64,000 bases of DNA, taken from the NCBI GenBank assembly GCA_036787895.1, contig DAIQOK010000002.1, positions 127,117-191,116 of the forward strand, in the 5' to 3' direction. The notes under the pieces were generated by a model. The model was not told the origin of the DNA, ran no database searches, and saw only the letters and a program-made list of their open reading frames with translations. Within the stretch, counting starts at the first letter, position 1; each line of letters starts with the position of its first letter. This DNA is from UBA7662 sp036787895 (GTDB lineage Bacteria; Bacteroidota; Bacteroidia; UBA7662). The translations under genes and the position numbers were made by a program. Of this stretch, positions 16,811 to 26,000 are shown piece by piece.

Positions 16811-18566
16811 AGATCTTTTGCTGAACCGGATTTCGCTTTCCGCTTTTGGTCCAGCTGTAACGGGCTGCCGGAAAACTATCCAGTTTTCCTTCCAATTTCA
16901 GCTGTTTACCATCGCGATAGACTATGAAGATAAAACTTTCACCCGGTTTTTTTCCTTTTAACCATTTATCCAGATCGGTAAGCTCTTGGCCGTCGACCGA
17001 CAAAATCAAGTCGTTGACATTCAATCCGGCATTTTCGGCCGCTGAGTTGGACCGAATACTGGTAATCATCAAACGATTGCTGCTGCTTCGACTCCCCACA
17101 CCAAGATAGGCTGCTTTGGGGTCACGTACATCTTCGAGGGCTAAACCAGCATGAGCCAGGTAGCGGCTAAAATCGACCTTTTCCGTACCGTATATGTAGT
17201 TTTCGAAGATAAAATCGGCCTCTTCACCAATAAACTCCCGGAAACTGCCGAGTAATTCTTGGTCACTAAAACCACGGTTAAGTCCCTTATAATAGCGCAG
17301 ATACATTTTTTTCATCAGGCTATCGAGGCCAAAAGCGCCGCCACTTGCCTGAAGTATGGCCAAATCAAACACCAAACCCATCATAGCACCTTTGCGGTAA
17401 TAAGTAACAGTGATATTACTCGAGTTTTCGTTTCGGAGATAATATTTGATCCAGGCATCCCAGCTCGATTCAGCCAAGGATTGAATAGCATCGCCGGGAT
17501 TGCTGTGTATACTTTCGATACCTGATCGGAGCACTTCCAGGTAGTCGGCTTCTTTCATCAGACCAGCACGTCGAATCAACAGATTATCGTAATAACTCGT
17601 AAACCCTTCAGAAAACCAGAGGTTGTGGGTATAGTTTTCCTTGCTGTAATCAAAAGGCCCGAGCGCCAACGGCCTTAAGCGTTTCACGTTCCACAAATGG
17701 AAGTATTCGTGGGCAACGAGGCCCAAAAATCCCTTATAACTGCTCTCGTTTTCATAAACCGACGGTCGGGTTTGTAAGGTAGTGCTACTCGCGTGTTCTA
17801 GTCCGCCGCCACCTTGGTTGCTATGGTGTACGATAAAGAGGTATTCGTCTACAGGCAATTCTCCAAAAACGGCAACGGATGTCTCAATGATTTTGGCATA
17901 ATCCTGCTTCAGCTGCCTTTCATTGTATTTGCCGGCACCAAACATGGCGACTTTATGGCGGGCACCTGCGGCCATAAATTCAAACTCATCATGATTACCA
18001 ATTTCGACCGGGCAGTCTACCAGTTCATCGTAATTAGCTGCCTTTCGTAACCAAGGGTCATCCCCCGATTTTGGCAGGCTAGTCGAGATTCGCTTCCAGC
18101 TACTATGCGGAATAAAACGCACTTCATGGGGCTCATTCATGGCTTTTTTGTGGTACATAAATACAGTTGTACCGTTCAGATAAGCATGTTCGGCATCGAT
18201 AAAGCTGGTGCGTACGCTTAACTCAAAAGCGTAGACCCGGTAATTGAGTTGCAACTGTTTGGCGCCACCATGTTGGATGAGCCAGCTCGTTTTACTGGTT
18301 TTTTGTGCAGCCAAACTTTTGCCATCTGCCGATGCCCTGAAGCTATCTACATTTCGCGCGAACTCGCGAATGAGGTAGGAACCCGGCGTCCACACCGGTA
18401 AGTGCACTTCCGTTTCTGTTTCTTCGAGATTGGTGATGGTCAATTGAACATCCACATAGTGGGTATGGGGTTGCTCAAACCGCAGCTCATAGGCGAGTCG
18501 GGGCTGAGCAAAAGCAGAAAAAGCTGCTAACACGAATGTCGGCAGCCAGAAAAAGGCCTTTTTCAT
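16785..18566 (-). CDS. M61 family metallopeptidase, secreted, with PDZ domain
   Basis: A 593-residue M61 zinc peptidase with signal peptide MKKAFFWLPTFVLAAFSAFAQ. The N-terminal beta domain has LPVWTPGSYLIRE. The catalytic helix HEYFH is near residues 286-290 and the third ligand lies in SEGFTSYYD. A PDZ domain occupies about 490-580 (NSAAENAGLNVNDLILSVDG). The ATG at 18566 fits the signal peptide; a TTG eight codons upstream is less likely. It overlaps the downstream M28 gene and follows slyD by 27 bp, so a slyD-M61-M28 transcript is plausible. Compared with the M61 protein at 1094 it is longer and exported, so the two act in different compartments. Confidence 0.92.
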   Translation of the reverse strand: MKKAFFWLPTFVLAAFSAFAQPRLAYELRFEQPHTHYVDVQLTITNLEETETEVHLPVWTPGSYLIREFARNVDSFRASADGKSLAAQKTSKTSWLIQHGGAKQLQLNYRVYAFELSVRTSFIDAEHAYLNGTTVFMYHKKAMNEPHEVRFIPHSSWKRISTSLPKSGDDPWLRKAANYDELVDCPVEIGNHDEFEFMAAGARHKVAMFGAGKYNERQLKQDYAKIIETSVAVFGELPVDEYLFIVHHSNQGGGGLEHASSTTLQTRPSVYENESSYKGFLGLVAHEYFHLWNVKRLRPLALGPFDYSKENYTHNLWFSEGFTSYYDNLLIRRAGLMKEADYLEVLRSGIESIHSNPGDAIQSLAESSWDAWIKYYLRNENSSNITVTYYRKGAMMGLVFDLAILQASGGAFGLDSLMKKMYLRYYKGLNRGFSDQELLGSFREFIGEEADFIFENYIYGTEKVDFSRYLAHAGLALEDVRDPKAAYLGVGSRSSSNRLMITSIRSNSAAENAGLNVNDLILSVDGQELTDLDKWLKGKKPGESFIFIVYRDGKQLKLEGKLDSFPAARYSWTKSGKRNPVQQKIYDQIVGKS

Positions 18567-18593
18567 TACGAAAAGCTGATTTTTTAACAATTA

Positions 18594-19112
18594 TTAGTGG
18601 TGATGATGACCATCCGGACCATGGGCATGACCGTGGCTCAGTTCGCTGGCTTCCGCATCGCGAACCAGCTCAACCTGGCCTGTAAAGTGCAAGTCGAAAC
18701 CAGCCAAAGGATGATTAAAATCCATTTTTACTGTTTCTGTAGCAATGCCAATGACTTTGCCTCGATGTTGCTGACCATTTTCATCTTCGAGATAGAGGTA
18801 TTTGCCAACGGTTACATTTTCTTCGTCGAATTTACCCGAAGCATCGGTGAAGATGGCGCTGGGGATGTCCATGATGGCGTCTTGTTCGATGATGCCATAG
18901 GCGTCCATCATGTCGATGGTGAAATCGAAGCTGGTACCTGCGCTTTTGCCGAGTAATTGTTGCTCAAAGGCCTCCGGTAAGCCACTGTGGCCTACGAGGA
19001 AGTAAAAAGGATGGTCTTTATCGACAGTTTCGATGGTTCGCTTAGGTGCGGTACTACCGCTTACGCTAAGTTCATAACTTAACGCAACAACTTTTTCTGG
19101 TGCAATGATCAT
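18594..19112 (-). CDS. slyD: SlyD-type FKBP peptidyl-prolyl isomerase
   Basis: A 172-residue FKBP-type prolyl isomerase/chaperone. The fold is split by an inserted IF chaperone flap, as in SlyD: FKBP strand VVALSYELSVSG, then GLPEAFEQQLLGKSAG, the IF insert (about 75-130), and the return segment VKMDFNHPLAGFDLHF. It ends in a His-rich tail (HGHAHGPDGHHHH) suited to binding nickel or zinc, as in E. coli SlyD. No signal peptide, so cytoplasmic. It sits upstream of the two exported peptidases on the same strand. Roles in nickel delivery or protein folding are known for the family; the role here is not determined. Confidence 0.92.
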   Translation of the reverse strand: MIIAPEKVVALSYELSVSGSTAPKRTIETVDKDHPFYFLVGHSGLPEAFEQQLLGKSAGTSFDFTIDMMDAYGIIEQDAIMDIPSAIFTDASGKFDEENVTVGKYLYLEDENGQQHRGKVIGIATETVKMDFNHPLAGFDLHFTGQVELVRDAEASELSHGHAHGPDGHHHH

Positions 19113-19212
19113 TGTAAATGCTTAAAGGGCACAAGATAGTGAAATGATTTTTGCTCGTGGAAATGCAACCGCTGCGTATAATTCAAAAAGCATCCACAAT
19201 GGCTGAGCTTTG

Positions 19213-20046
19213 TCAAATCGGCGCTTGAAACGGCAGCATCAACAGCGGAACAGTGCTTTTTGCAGCAAGCTGACGACTGATACCTGGGACCAGCAGACGT
19301 TCGAAAAAATTGTACCTGTGAGAAGCTACAGCCAGAACATCGGGTTGATATTCCTGAGCGTAAGTGTACAATTCTTCTACCACATCTTCGCCATAAATCA
19401 GTCGACTACCGGCCGATTGTGTGCCCAAAGTAGCCAGCAGCCAATCGTGGTGGGTCAGTTCAGCATCGTTTAACGGTAGCTCATCGTCGAAGATATGTAA
19501 GGTTTCGACTTGGCCGCCAAGTTGCGCCAACATGGCTTGGAGATAACGTACATGGCCTTCCTGCCGATATTCCTGGAGATGCACAGCATAAGCCAGTTTT
19601 TTCCAGCTCTTAAAAACAGCATCGGGTGGTATGAGCAAGGTAGGTGTCTCAATTTTTTCGATCAAAGCCTGACTCACCGAGCCGAAAAAGAGGGTGTCGA
19701 GGGCAGATTTACCTTTATTCCCCAGAACGATTAAATCGATAGCATGATTTCGAGATAGTTCTCTGATGACCGTATCGGCATCGCCATAACGGACAATACT
19801 TTCAGGGGCTACGCCTAAGGCTACTGCCCGGGGCGACAACTGCGACAACAATTCGGCCAGACCGGCTTTGGCATCGGCTTCCAGTATTTCGTTCAAACTG
19901 TGCATGACCATGGCCGCCGAACTTTGGGTGCGGTAGGTATTTACCACAAACAATCGTGCGTTAAGTGTGCCTGCTAGCTCAAGCGCATAAGCGACAGCAG
20001 CATTGCCATGCTCAGATAAATCGGTAGCTGCAAGGACATTCAACAT
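19213..20046 (-). CDS. Tandem universal stress protein (UspA family)
   Basis: A 277-residue protein made of two Usp folds. The N-terminal copy (1-145) begins LAATDLSEHGNAAVAYAL and keeps the ATP-binding loop VLGNKGKSALDTLFFGSVS (G-2x-G-9x-G type). The C-terminal copy (150-277) is diverged and ends in LAVASHRYNFFERLLVPGIS with the loop largely lost. Such two-domain forms are common in Bacteroidota. It is monocistronic as far as can be seen and ends in LLMLPF. The stress or ligand it responds to cannot be inferred. Confidence 0.9.
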   Translation of the reverse strand: MLNVLAATDLSEHGNAAVAYALELAGTLNARLFVVNTYRTQSSAAMVMHSLNEILEADAKAGLAELLSQLSPRAVALGVAPESIVRYGDADTVIRELSRNHAIDLIVLGNKGKSALDTLFFGSVSQALIEKIETPTLLIPPDAVFKSWKKLAYAVHLQEYRQEGHVRYLQAMLAQLGGQVETLHIFDDELPLNDAELTHHDWLLATLGTQSAGSRLIYGEDVVEELYTYAQEYQPDVLAVASHRYNFFERLLVPGISRQLAAKSTVPLLMLPFQAPI

Positions 20047-20125
20047 GGCCGTATTTTTTATCGAATATAAGTCTTATAACGGACAAATACATCCACAATA
20101 AAAAAGTCTTTTCAGGCTGCTTGCC

Positions 20126-20926
20126 TTAAAAAAGTTGCGGGTCGGGGTGTAGGAAAGTATAGCCGGTGGCCAGCAGTTTCTCAGCATCAATAATTCGGTG
20201 AATACCTCCGGCTTGTGCTGTTAGCGGTGGTGCAAACTGATAGCGATTGGCCTGTGTTTGAAAAACCGCCTGCCGGGTCGGGTGCAGTGGCGCAACTACA
20301 TTAAAAATGCCGTTTGTCTCCCTTTCGAGCAGATGCAAGGTCGCACCAATCACATCTTCGCGGTGGACATAATTCACGGGTTGGTCGGCATTTGGCAATA
20401 TTTTGCCTGCGAAATAGCGCCCGATGATTCTTCTTTCGTCGCATAAACCCCCACAACGTAGTATAAGTACATTTTTACCCCAGCTTCCGATTACGCTTTC
20501 GGCTTGGCTAACGGGATGGTCAGTTTGCAACTCATCTTCTTCCTTCCAGCTACCGTCTTGGTCGGGATATACACTTGTACTGCTATAAAAAACAATTTTT
20601 CGGCCCGCTTCTTCTGGCCAATGGGCTAACAAAAATTTCAATTGATCGGCATACAGTAGACCACCGCCTTTGGCCGGAGGTATGGCAAGTAACAGGGTTC
20701 GGAAGGCTTTCAGTCGGTCGTGCAGACCAAAACTTTCACCGGCATCCGCCAAATCCAACCGCCAGGCTGATAAACCGGCTGCTTGTAAACTTTGAATTCG
20801 ATCGGCTTGTCGAGCGGTAACCACCACGCGCTGACCTTGTGTTTGCAATCGTTGGGCCAGTGGTTCGCCCAACCAACCGGCACCGACTACGAGCAACGGA
20901 GATAAATTAGGCTGCACTTTTGGCAC
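20126..20926 (-). CDS. NAD(P)-dependent epimerase/dehydratase-like protein
   Basis: A 266-residue Rossmann-fold protein of the extended short-chain dehydrogenase class. The dinucleotide-binding loop is GAGWLGEPLAQRL near residues 16-28. The FYSSTSVYPDQDG segment holds the catalytic Ser region and Tyr, and the later YVHREDVIGATLHLLE is typical of YeeZ-like epimerases. The substrate is unknown. The start is GTG at 20926, overlapping the upstream hypothetical gene by 20 bp; a second GTG lies three codons in. Overlap suggests an operon with the upstream 177-residue protein. Confidence 0.82.
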   Translation of the reverse strand: MPKVQPNLSPLLVVGAGWLGEPLAQRLQTQGQRVVVTARQADRIQSLQAAGLSAWRLDLADAGESFGLHDRLKAFRTLLLAIPPAKGGGLLYADQLKFLLAHWPEEAGRKIVFYSSTSVYPDQDGSWKEEDELQTDHPVSQAESVIGSWGKNVLILRCGGLCDERRIIGRYFAGKILPNADQPVNYVHREDVIGATLHLLERETNGIFNVVAPLHPTRQAVFQTQANRYQFAPPLTAQAGGIHRIIDAEKLLATGYTFLHPDPQLF

Positions 20927-21440
20927 GTCTTAAGCGAACAAAGAGGAGAAACAAAGCTGTCAGCACGAGGGTTTCGGGATTTTTGTATCTGAACAGTCGG
21001 TTTTCGAGTTTGATTTCGAGTTGAAAGCTGATGAATTTTTCCCGTATCCGGTATTCGGCTAGCAACTCATCCTGTGCATCAAATAGCTGGAAATGACGCA
21101 AAAACCACCCTTTGGTTTTGAGTCTGAATTTTTCATGTTCCCAAAGGATGGCATTCGAAAATCGTTGCCATTCGAAAGGCAGTTCGCCAACTTCCGATTT
21201 ACCGGACAGTTGATACACCATATCGGCCGACCACCAGCGTCGTTGTTTAAAATGTATCTGGCCACCGGCCCAGCTTCCGGTAGCTTTGCCGGGTTGCAAG
21301 AGGCTGGCCCAATTAAGCATGGCTACTGTTTCTCCGGCAGGGTTACGAACAACAAACTTGCTCAGCTTGCCCTTTACTCTGCCTACCGTAAGCAGATTGG
21401 CCTGGGCAGGAAATAGCTGGAATGGCTGCTCAATCTGCAT
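20907..21440 (-). CDS. Hypothetical protein
   Basis: I do not recognise this 177-residue protein. It is basic and rich in Trp/Phe (FKQRRWWSADMVYQL, FLRHFQLFDAQDELLAEY), and ends with a hydrophobic segment (TLVLTALFLLFVRLRR) that may be a C-terminal membrane anchor. The pattern of a paired strand-rich fold resembles lipid-scramblase-like (LURP/Tubby-type) small proteins, which is only a guess. ATG at 21440 (MQIEQPF) is preferred over an upstream ATG at 21500, because the upstream stretch overlaps the ribbon-helix-helix gene. It still overlaps that gene by 11 bp and the epimerase gene by 20 bp, so all three are probably one transcript with the SPFH gene. Confidence 0.65.
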   Translation of the reverse strand: MQIEQPFQLFPAQANLLTVGRVKGKLSKFVVRNPAGETVAMLNWASLLQPGKATGSWAGGQIHFKQRRWWSADMVYQLSGKSEVGELPFEWQRFSNAILWEHEKFRLKTKGWFLRHFQLFDAQDELLAEYRIREKFISFQLEIKLENRLFRYKNPETLVLTALFLLFVRLRRAKSAA

Positions 21441-21630
21441 CTTGGTCGTTGGTTTTTGGGTGAGGTTCGGCTTGCATTTTTTTACCCCTTTTGCGGGCAT
21501 GAACAGCTTGTGTCAACAGGTATTCTATCTGACCGTTAACCGACCGGAACTCATCGTCGGCCCATTTTTCGAGGGCTTCGAGCAATTCAGGGCTAATTCT
21601 AAGTGCAAAAGGTTTTTTGGATGATGCCAT
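21430..21630 (-). CDS. Arc-type ribbon-helix-helix protein
   Basis: A 66-residue protein starting at the ATG at 21630 (MASSKKPFALRISPELLEAL). Residues 5-45 fit the ribbon-helix-helix DNA-binding fold: a short strand (PFALRIS), a first helix (PELLEALEKWADDE) and a second helix (NGQIEYLLTQAVHAR), then a basic tail. It follows the SPFH gene by 2 bp. Linkage of an Arc-like small protein with SPFH proteins is a recurring bacterial arrangement, so the two likely function together; whether it truly binds DNA or is an adaptor is unknown. A longer reading frame from 21687 would overlap the SPFH gene and is not favoured. Confidence 0.8.
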   Translation of the reverse strand: MASSKKPFALRISPELLEALEKWADDEFRSVNGQIEYLLTQAVHARKRGKKMQAEPHPKTNDQDAD

Positions 21631-21632
21631 GC

Positions 21633-22508
21633 TTAATGGTGCAGGGTTCCGGTGTTTACTACTGGCTGAGCTGCCCGATCGGAGCACAAAACAACCAATA
21701 AATTGCTCACCATAGCTGCTTTTCTTTCTTCATCCAGGTCGATCATATTTTTTTCCTTCAACATATCCAACGCCATCTCTACCATACCAACTGCACCTTC
21801 TACAATCTTTTGGCGGGCTGCTACTACTGCTGTTGCCTGTTGGCGTTGTAACATGGCTCCTGCAATTTCTGGCGCATAAGCCAGGTGACTGATGCGGGCT
21901 TCTATAATTTTGACGCCGGCAAGTTCCAAACGGTCTTTGAGTTGTTTTTCGAGGGCGTCGTTCACCATTTGGGCATTTCCGCGCAAAGTGACCTCCTGAT
22001 GCTCATCTTCGAAATTGTCGTAAGCGTAGGCACCGGCCAGGCTTCTCACCGCTGCTTCGCTCTGAATTTCTACATATCGGTTGTAATTGTCGACACCAAA
22101 AATGGCTTTGGAAGTGTCTTCCACCTGCCATACCAATACGGCACCAATCTCTATTGGATTACCTACCAGGTCGTTTACTTTGAGTTTTTCACTATTCTGG
22201 TTACGTGCACGCAGACTCACTTTAGTTTTTGTGTAAAATGGGTTGGCCCAATAAAATCCGAAATCCTTCACCGTGCCTTTATAGGTACCAAATAGCACCA
22301 ATACCGCCGATTCATTGGGATTAACAATAAAAAAGCCTCCCAAATGGAGCATCCACAATAAACCCGTAATCACACTGCCAATCCAGTAGTAACTTCCAAT
22401 GTGCTGTTTCTGAAGCACAATCATATAAATACAAAGTGCCAGCAGTACAAAACCTGCCATGAGGTAACCATAACCTGAGTTAGGACGCGTTAATTTTTCT
22501 GTAGTCAT
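21633..22508 (-). CDS. SPFH/band 7 domain membrane protein
   Basis: A 291-residue SPFH (stomatin-prohibitin-flotillin-HflK/C) protein. Two N-terminal transmembrane helices (YLMAGFVLLALCIYMIVL and WIGSVITGLLWMLHLGGFF, about 13-65) are followed by the band 7 domain (VLVLFGTYKGTVKDFGFYW through LAYAPEIAGAMLQRQQA). A helical tail with EGAVGMVEMALDMLK follows. SPFH proteins form large membrane-bound ring scaffolds that regulate proteases or organise membrane domains. It heads a likely operon with the ribbon-helix-helix gene. A client protease is not encoded next to it. Confidence 0.93.
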   Translation of the reverse strand: MTTEKLTRPNSGYGYLMAGFVLLALCIYMIVLQKQHIGSYYWIGSVITGLLWMLHLGGFFIVNPNESAVLVLFGTYKGTVKDFGFYWANPFYTKTKVSLRARNQNSEKLKVNDLVGNPIEIGAVLVWQVEDTSKAIFGVDNYNRYVEIQSEAAVRSLAGAYAYDNFEDEHQEVTLRGNAQMVNDALEKQLKDRLELAGVKIIEARISHLAYAPEIAGAMLQRQQATAVVAARQKIVEGAVGMVEMALDMLKEKNMIDLDEERKAAMVSNLLVVLCSDRAAQPVVNTGTLHH

Positions 22509-22611
22509 TTTAATATCATTTTGATATCACAATAATCTGCAAAAATTTGGACTTGTGCTAGTTGATTGAAAAATTTAACATTTGGGTAGAAGTGAGTTAA
22601 AAGAGCTTCGC

Positions 22612-22664
22612 TAGTCCATGGTCGATTTATTGCCGCTTCGGCTACGGACCATCGACTTTCGACC
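22612..22664. repeat. Degenerate palindrome of the dispersed family
   Basis: TAGTCCATGG at 22612-22621 and GGACCATCGAC at 22646-22656 both recur in the perfect inverted repeat at 63859-63906. Between them lies a small GCCGCTTCGGC hairpin. It sits in the spacer between the response regulator and SPFH genes, both on the minus strand. Confidence 0.65.
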
Positions 22665-22674
22665 AATTGACAGC

Positions 22675-23076
22675 TTAGCGGCTACTTTCCACGAGCGCGG
22701 CGATATCCGGCAAATTTTCTTTCGTCAGCGGCTTGGAATAAAAACCACTTACCTGAGCGTAACTGTTGGCCCGGTCATAATCCGCCTGGTCAACTGTTGA
22801 GGAGAGCATGACAATACAAATCTTTTTTGGCAAAGTGGCTTCGATGCTGGCATACAAATCGAGAAAATCCCAGCCATTCATTACCGGCATATTAATGTCT
22901 AGTAAAATCAGATCGGGTAAGGTGTCAGGGGCAGTATCCAGCGCCTGTTTCAACTGGTCAAAACCTTCTTTGCCATCCCTGCTACTGGTTACTGTTTGTG
23001 AAAAACCGGTAATATTCATGAGTCGGCTACAGACCATGATCAGTATAGGGTCGTCGTCAATGATTAATACGCGCAT
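22675..23076 (-). CDS. Single-domain response regulator
   Basis: A 133-residue receiver domain with no output domain (CheY/Rcp1-like). The acidic pair is in LIIDDDP (residues 4-10), the phospho-acceptor Asp in LILLDINMPVMNGW, the switch Ser in VMLSSTVDQ and the conserved Lys in YSKPL. Its start overlaps the 3' end of the eight-PAS kinase gene by 20 bp, which makes that kinase its likely phosphodonor. The output must go through protein interaction or a further phosphorelay partner elsewhere. Confidence 0.95.
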   Translation of the reverse strand: MRVLIIDDDPILIMVCSRLMNITGFSQTVTSSRDGKEGFDQLKQALDTAPDTLPDLILLDINMPVMNGWDFLDLYASIEATLPKKICIVMLSSTVDQADYDRANSYAQVSGFYSKPLTKENLPDIAALVESSR

Positions 23077-26000
23077 CAGTAGTTTTTTTCAGATAAACCC
23101 GGAAGCTTGTGCCAACATCTACCTGGCTGTCGACTTCAATTCTTCCGCCCAGGGCCTGAACCTGAGCGTGCACAATATACAAACCTAAACCGCGGCTGTC
23201 AGCATTATTATGAAATCTTTGATACATACCAAAAAGTCGGCTTTGGTAACGATTGAGGTCGATACCCAGCCCATTGTCTTTAAAAGTAAGGACAATATAC
23301 TCCTCAACACTTGAAGAGCTAAGCTCTATTTTTAGCTTTCTACTTTTTGAGCGGTATTTGATGGCATTGGTGAGCATATTGAGCATGATATTCTCGATAT
23401 GACTGGCTGTATACACAAAAGCCTCAGGCTGGAATTGGGTAATTATTTCACCTTCGGCCTCTTGAAGCAAAACACCTATGTTATCTAACACCCGCTCATA
23501 GACTTTTTTTAGGCTGACCAGCTCCATGGCAGGATTGGTTTCACCTTTGATTTTAAGCACTTTGATCAGCTCGTTTAGTGTCTCGTCCATTCGATGGGCA
23601 GAAACTTCGATCATCTCGATCAGTTCCTTATTGGCTGTATGCTCCAATTGATCTCTGTCCAACAAATCGAGTATGCTCAACAAATTGGCAACAGGTGCAC
23701 GGAGGTTGTGGGAGGTGATGTAAGAGAACTGTTCGAGACCGTAGTTTTGTTTCATCAGCTCTTCGTTCAGCTGTTTTTGGGCTACTTCAGCTTCCTTTCT
23801 AGCGGTCACATTTCTTTGAATAGAAATCCAGTGGGTGTACCAGCCCTTCTCGTCAGCAATAGGTACGATTGAGAATTGTGACCAAAACGGGCTACCATCT
23901 TTGCGGTAATTAATTATTTCAACTTCTACAGGCTCCCATTTTTCAAGCGCAGCCCTGATTTTATCCAGCGCCTTACGGTCGGTATCCGGCCCTTGCAAAA
24001 GCCGTGGTGTTTGACCTATAACTTCTGCGGCCGTATAGCCTGTCATTCGAGTAAATGCCTCATTCACAAACAGAATACGTGGACCAGTGCCCTGAATAGG
24101 CTCTGCTTCGGTTATAAGAACAGCATCGTTGGTATTCGTTATCACCGATTCAAGCAAACGCAACCTCTCCTCTTCTTGTTTTTTGGCCGTTACATCTCTG
24201 GCATAAACCGACAATCCCCGCTGCTGTGGATATAAATTGAAGGCATACCAACGGCCTCCAAGCAAATAAGTAAACTGTTGGCTTTTACGAGAGCTGGCGC
24301 ATTTGCGCAAGGTGCGTTCAAAATCGGTCTGCACCAATTCAGGGAAAACCTCCCATATCGATTTGTTGCGGCTGCTTATATCAGCCCGACTTAATATGGT
24401 TTCGGCTACCGGATTCAAATAGCTAAAGCGCCAGTTTTTGTCCAGCGTAAAAAAGGCGTCGGTTATGCTGTTCACCATACCTTCGAGCCGGTCGGCATAT
24501 TCTGCTATTTGACGTTGGTGATTGACGGTTTCTGTAATATCCTGTTTACTGCCAATGAGCCTCAACGGATGTCCGCTGCGATCGAAGACAGTATAGCCCC
24601 GGTCCAGAATATCGCGATAACTGCCATCTGCATGCTGAAAGCGGTATTTTTCTGTCCAGATTTTTTCACCGGAATGCTGGTGTTTGTACAAACTGTGTGA
24701 AACACGCTGAGCATCTTCGGGGTGAATTTTCGACTCCCACCATTTCAGGTTGTAATCACGTAAATGTTTCACTGAATAGCCAAAAACACGTTCCAGGGAA
24801 GGTGCCCAAACTAGCTGATCAGACTCAAAATCCAAGTCCCAGATCACATCATTTGTTGCCATTTCCACCAATCGGAAACGCTCGATACTCAATTCCATCT
24901 CCCGATCGATGGCCTTTTGTTCAGTAATGTCCTGAACGGTCACATTCAGCCAATATCTACCAGCATCATCCTGTCGCAATTCTCCGCGCTGATGCAGCCA
25001 GCGAATTTGTTGTTGATGATATAGTCGATGTTGCACATCGAGTAGACGATTTTTGCCACTAACTACTTCCTTTATGGCCTGCTCAACCAATGTTTTATCG
25101 TCGGCATGAATTAATTCCAGAAAGTGCGCCATCGACGGCTGGGTATGTTGGGCGTCGAGGCCGTAAAGCAGATAAACTTCTTCCGACCAATGTAGGTCGT
25201 CGGTGCTGCTATCGAAATCCCAGTAACCAAGTTTGGCAATCTGTTGTGCGAGCTTAAGTCGGTGGGTAGTTCTCAACAAAGCCTGTTCGGCCTTGCGAAT
25301 TTCTGTTACATCGTTGGCGATGATACATATACCTGAGATAGTTCCATCTTCTTCAAAAACGGGGGTGTATTCCAAGGCCAAAAGCATGACACGACCATCG
25401 GGCAAGTGGTGTTGGGCCTGGGTTCGTTGGGCTACACCCTCCTTAAATACCTGTTTCGCCAAGGCCTGGGCCTGTTTAACGCGCTGTGGAGATATGGAAT
25501 CCAGCAAATGGGCGCCAATTTCCATCGGCCGGTTATTGATAATCAGATTGCGTTTATTGGCTGCCTGATTAAAGGCTGTCACGCGTAATTTACGGTCACA
25601 TAAAATGAACGACTCCTCGGTATTGTTCAGTAATTGCGATAAACTTTTGCGCGACTCACGTAATTCCTGCTCTTGCGCTTTTCGCATCCTGATGTCGTGG
25701 AAATGGATGACAATGCCACCGATATGAGGATTGATCAATTGGTTTACTGCCCGCAGCTCGCACCAAACCGGATTATTGTTGATATCCATCAGACGCAACT
25801 CCAACTCCAGGTGTTTCTCCGGATGCATAACCAGATCGGCCAAAGCTTGTTTTGCCAGATTTACATCTTCCTTAAAAACAATATCGAAGCCTGAAATGCC
25901 CAATATAGTGCTTGTATCCAGGTTCAATATGGTATTACTCGATTCGTTCGCGAAGATGATGGTGCCCGAAGCATCCAGGATAACAGTGCCATCGCTGGTG

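Noticed and set aside
23769..24143. LOV photoreceptor domain in the eight-PAS kinase
   Set aside because: The LOV-like segment reads GQTPRLLQG; the photoactive Cys of the GRNCRFLQ motif is replaced, so light sensing is not supported.
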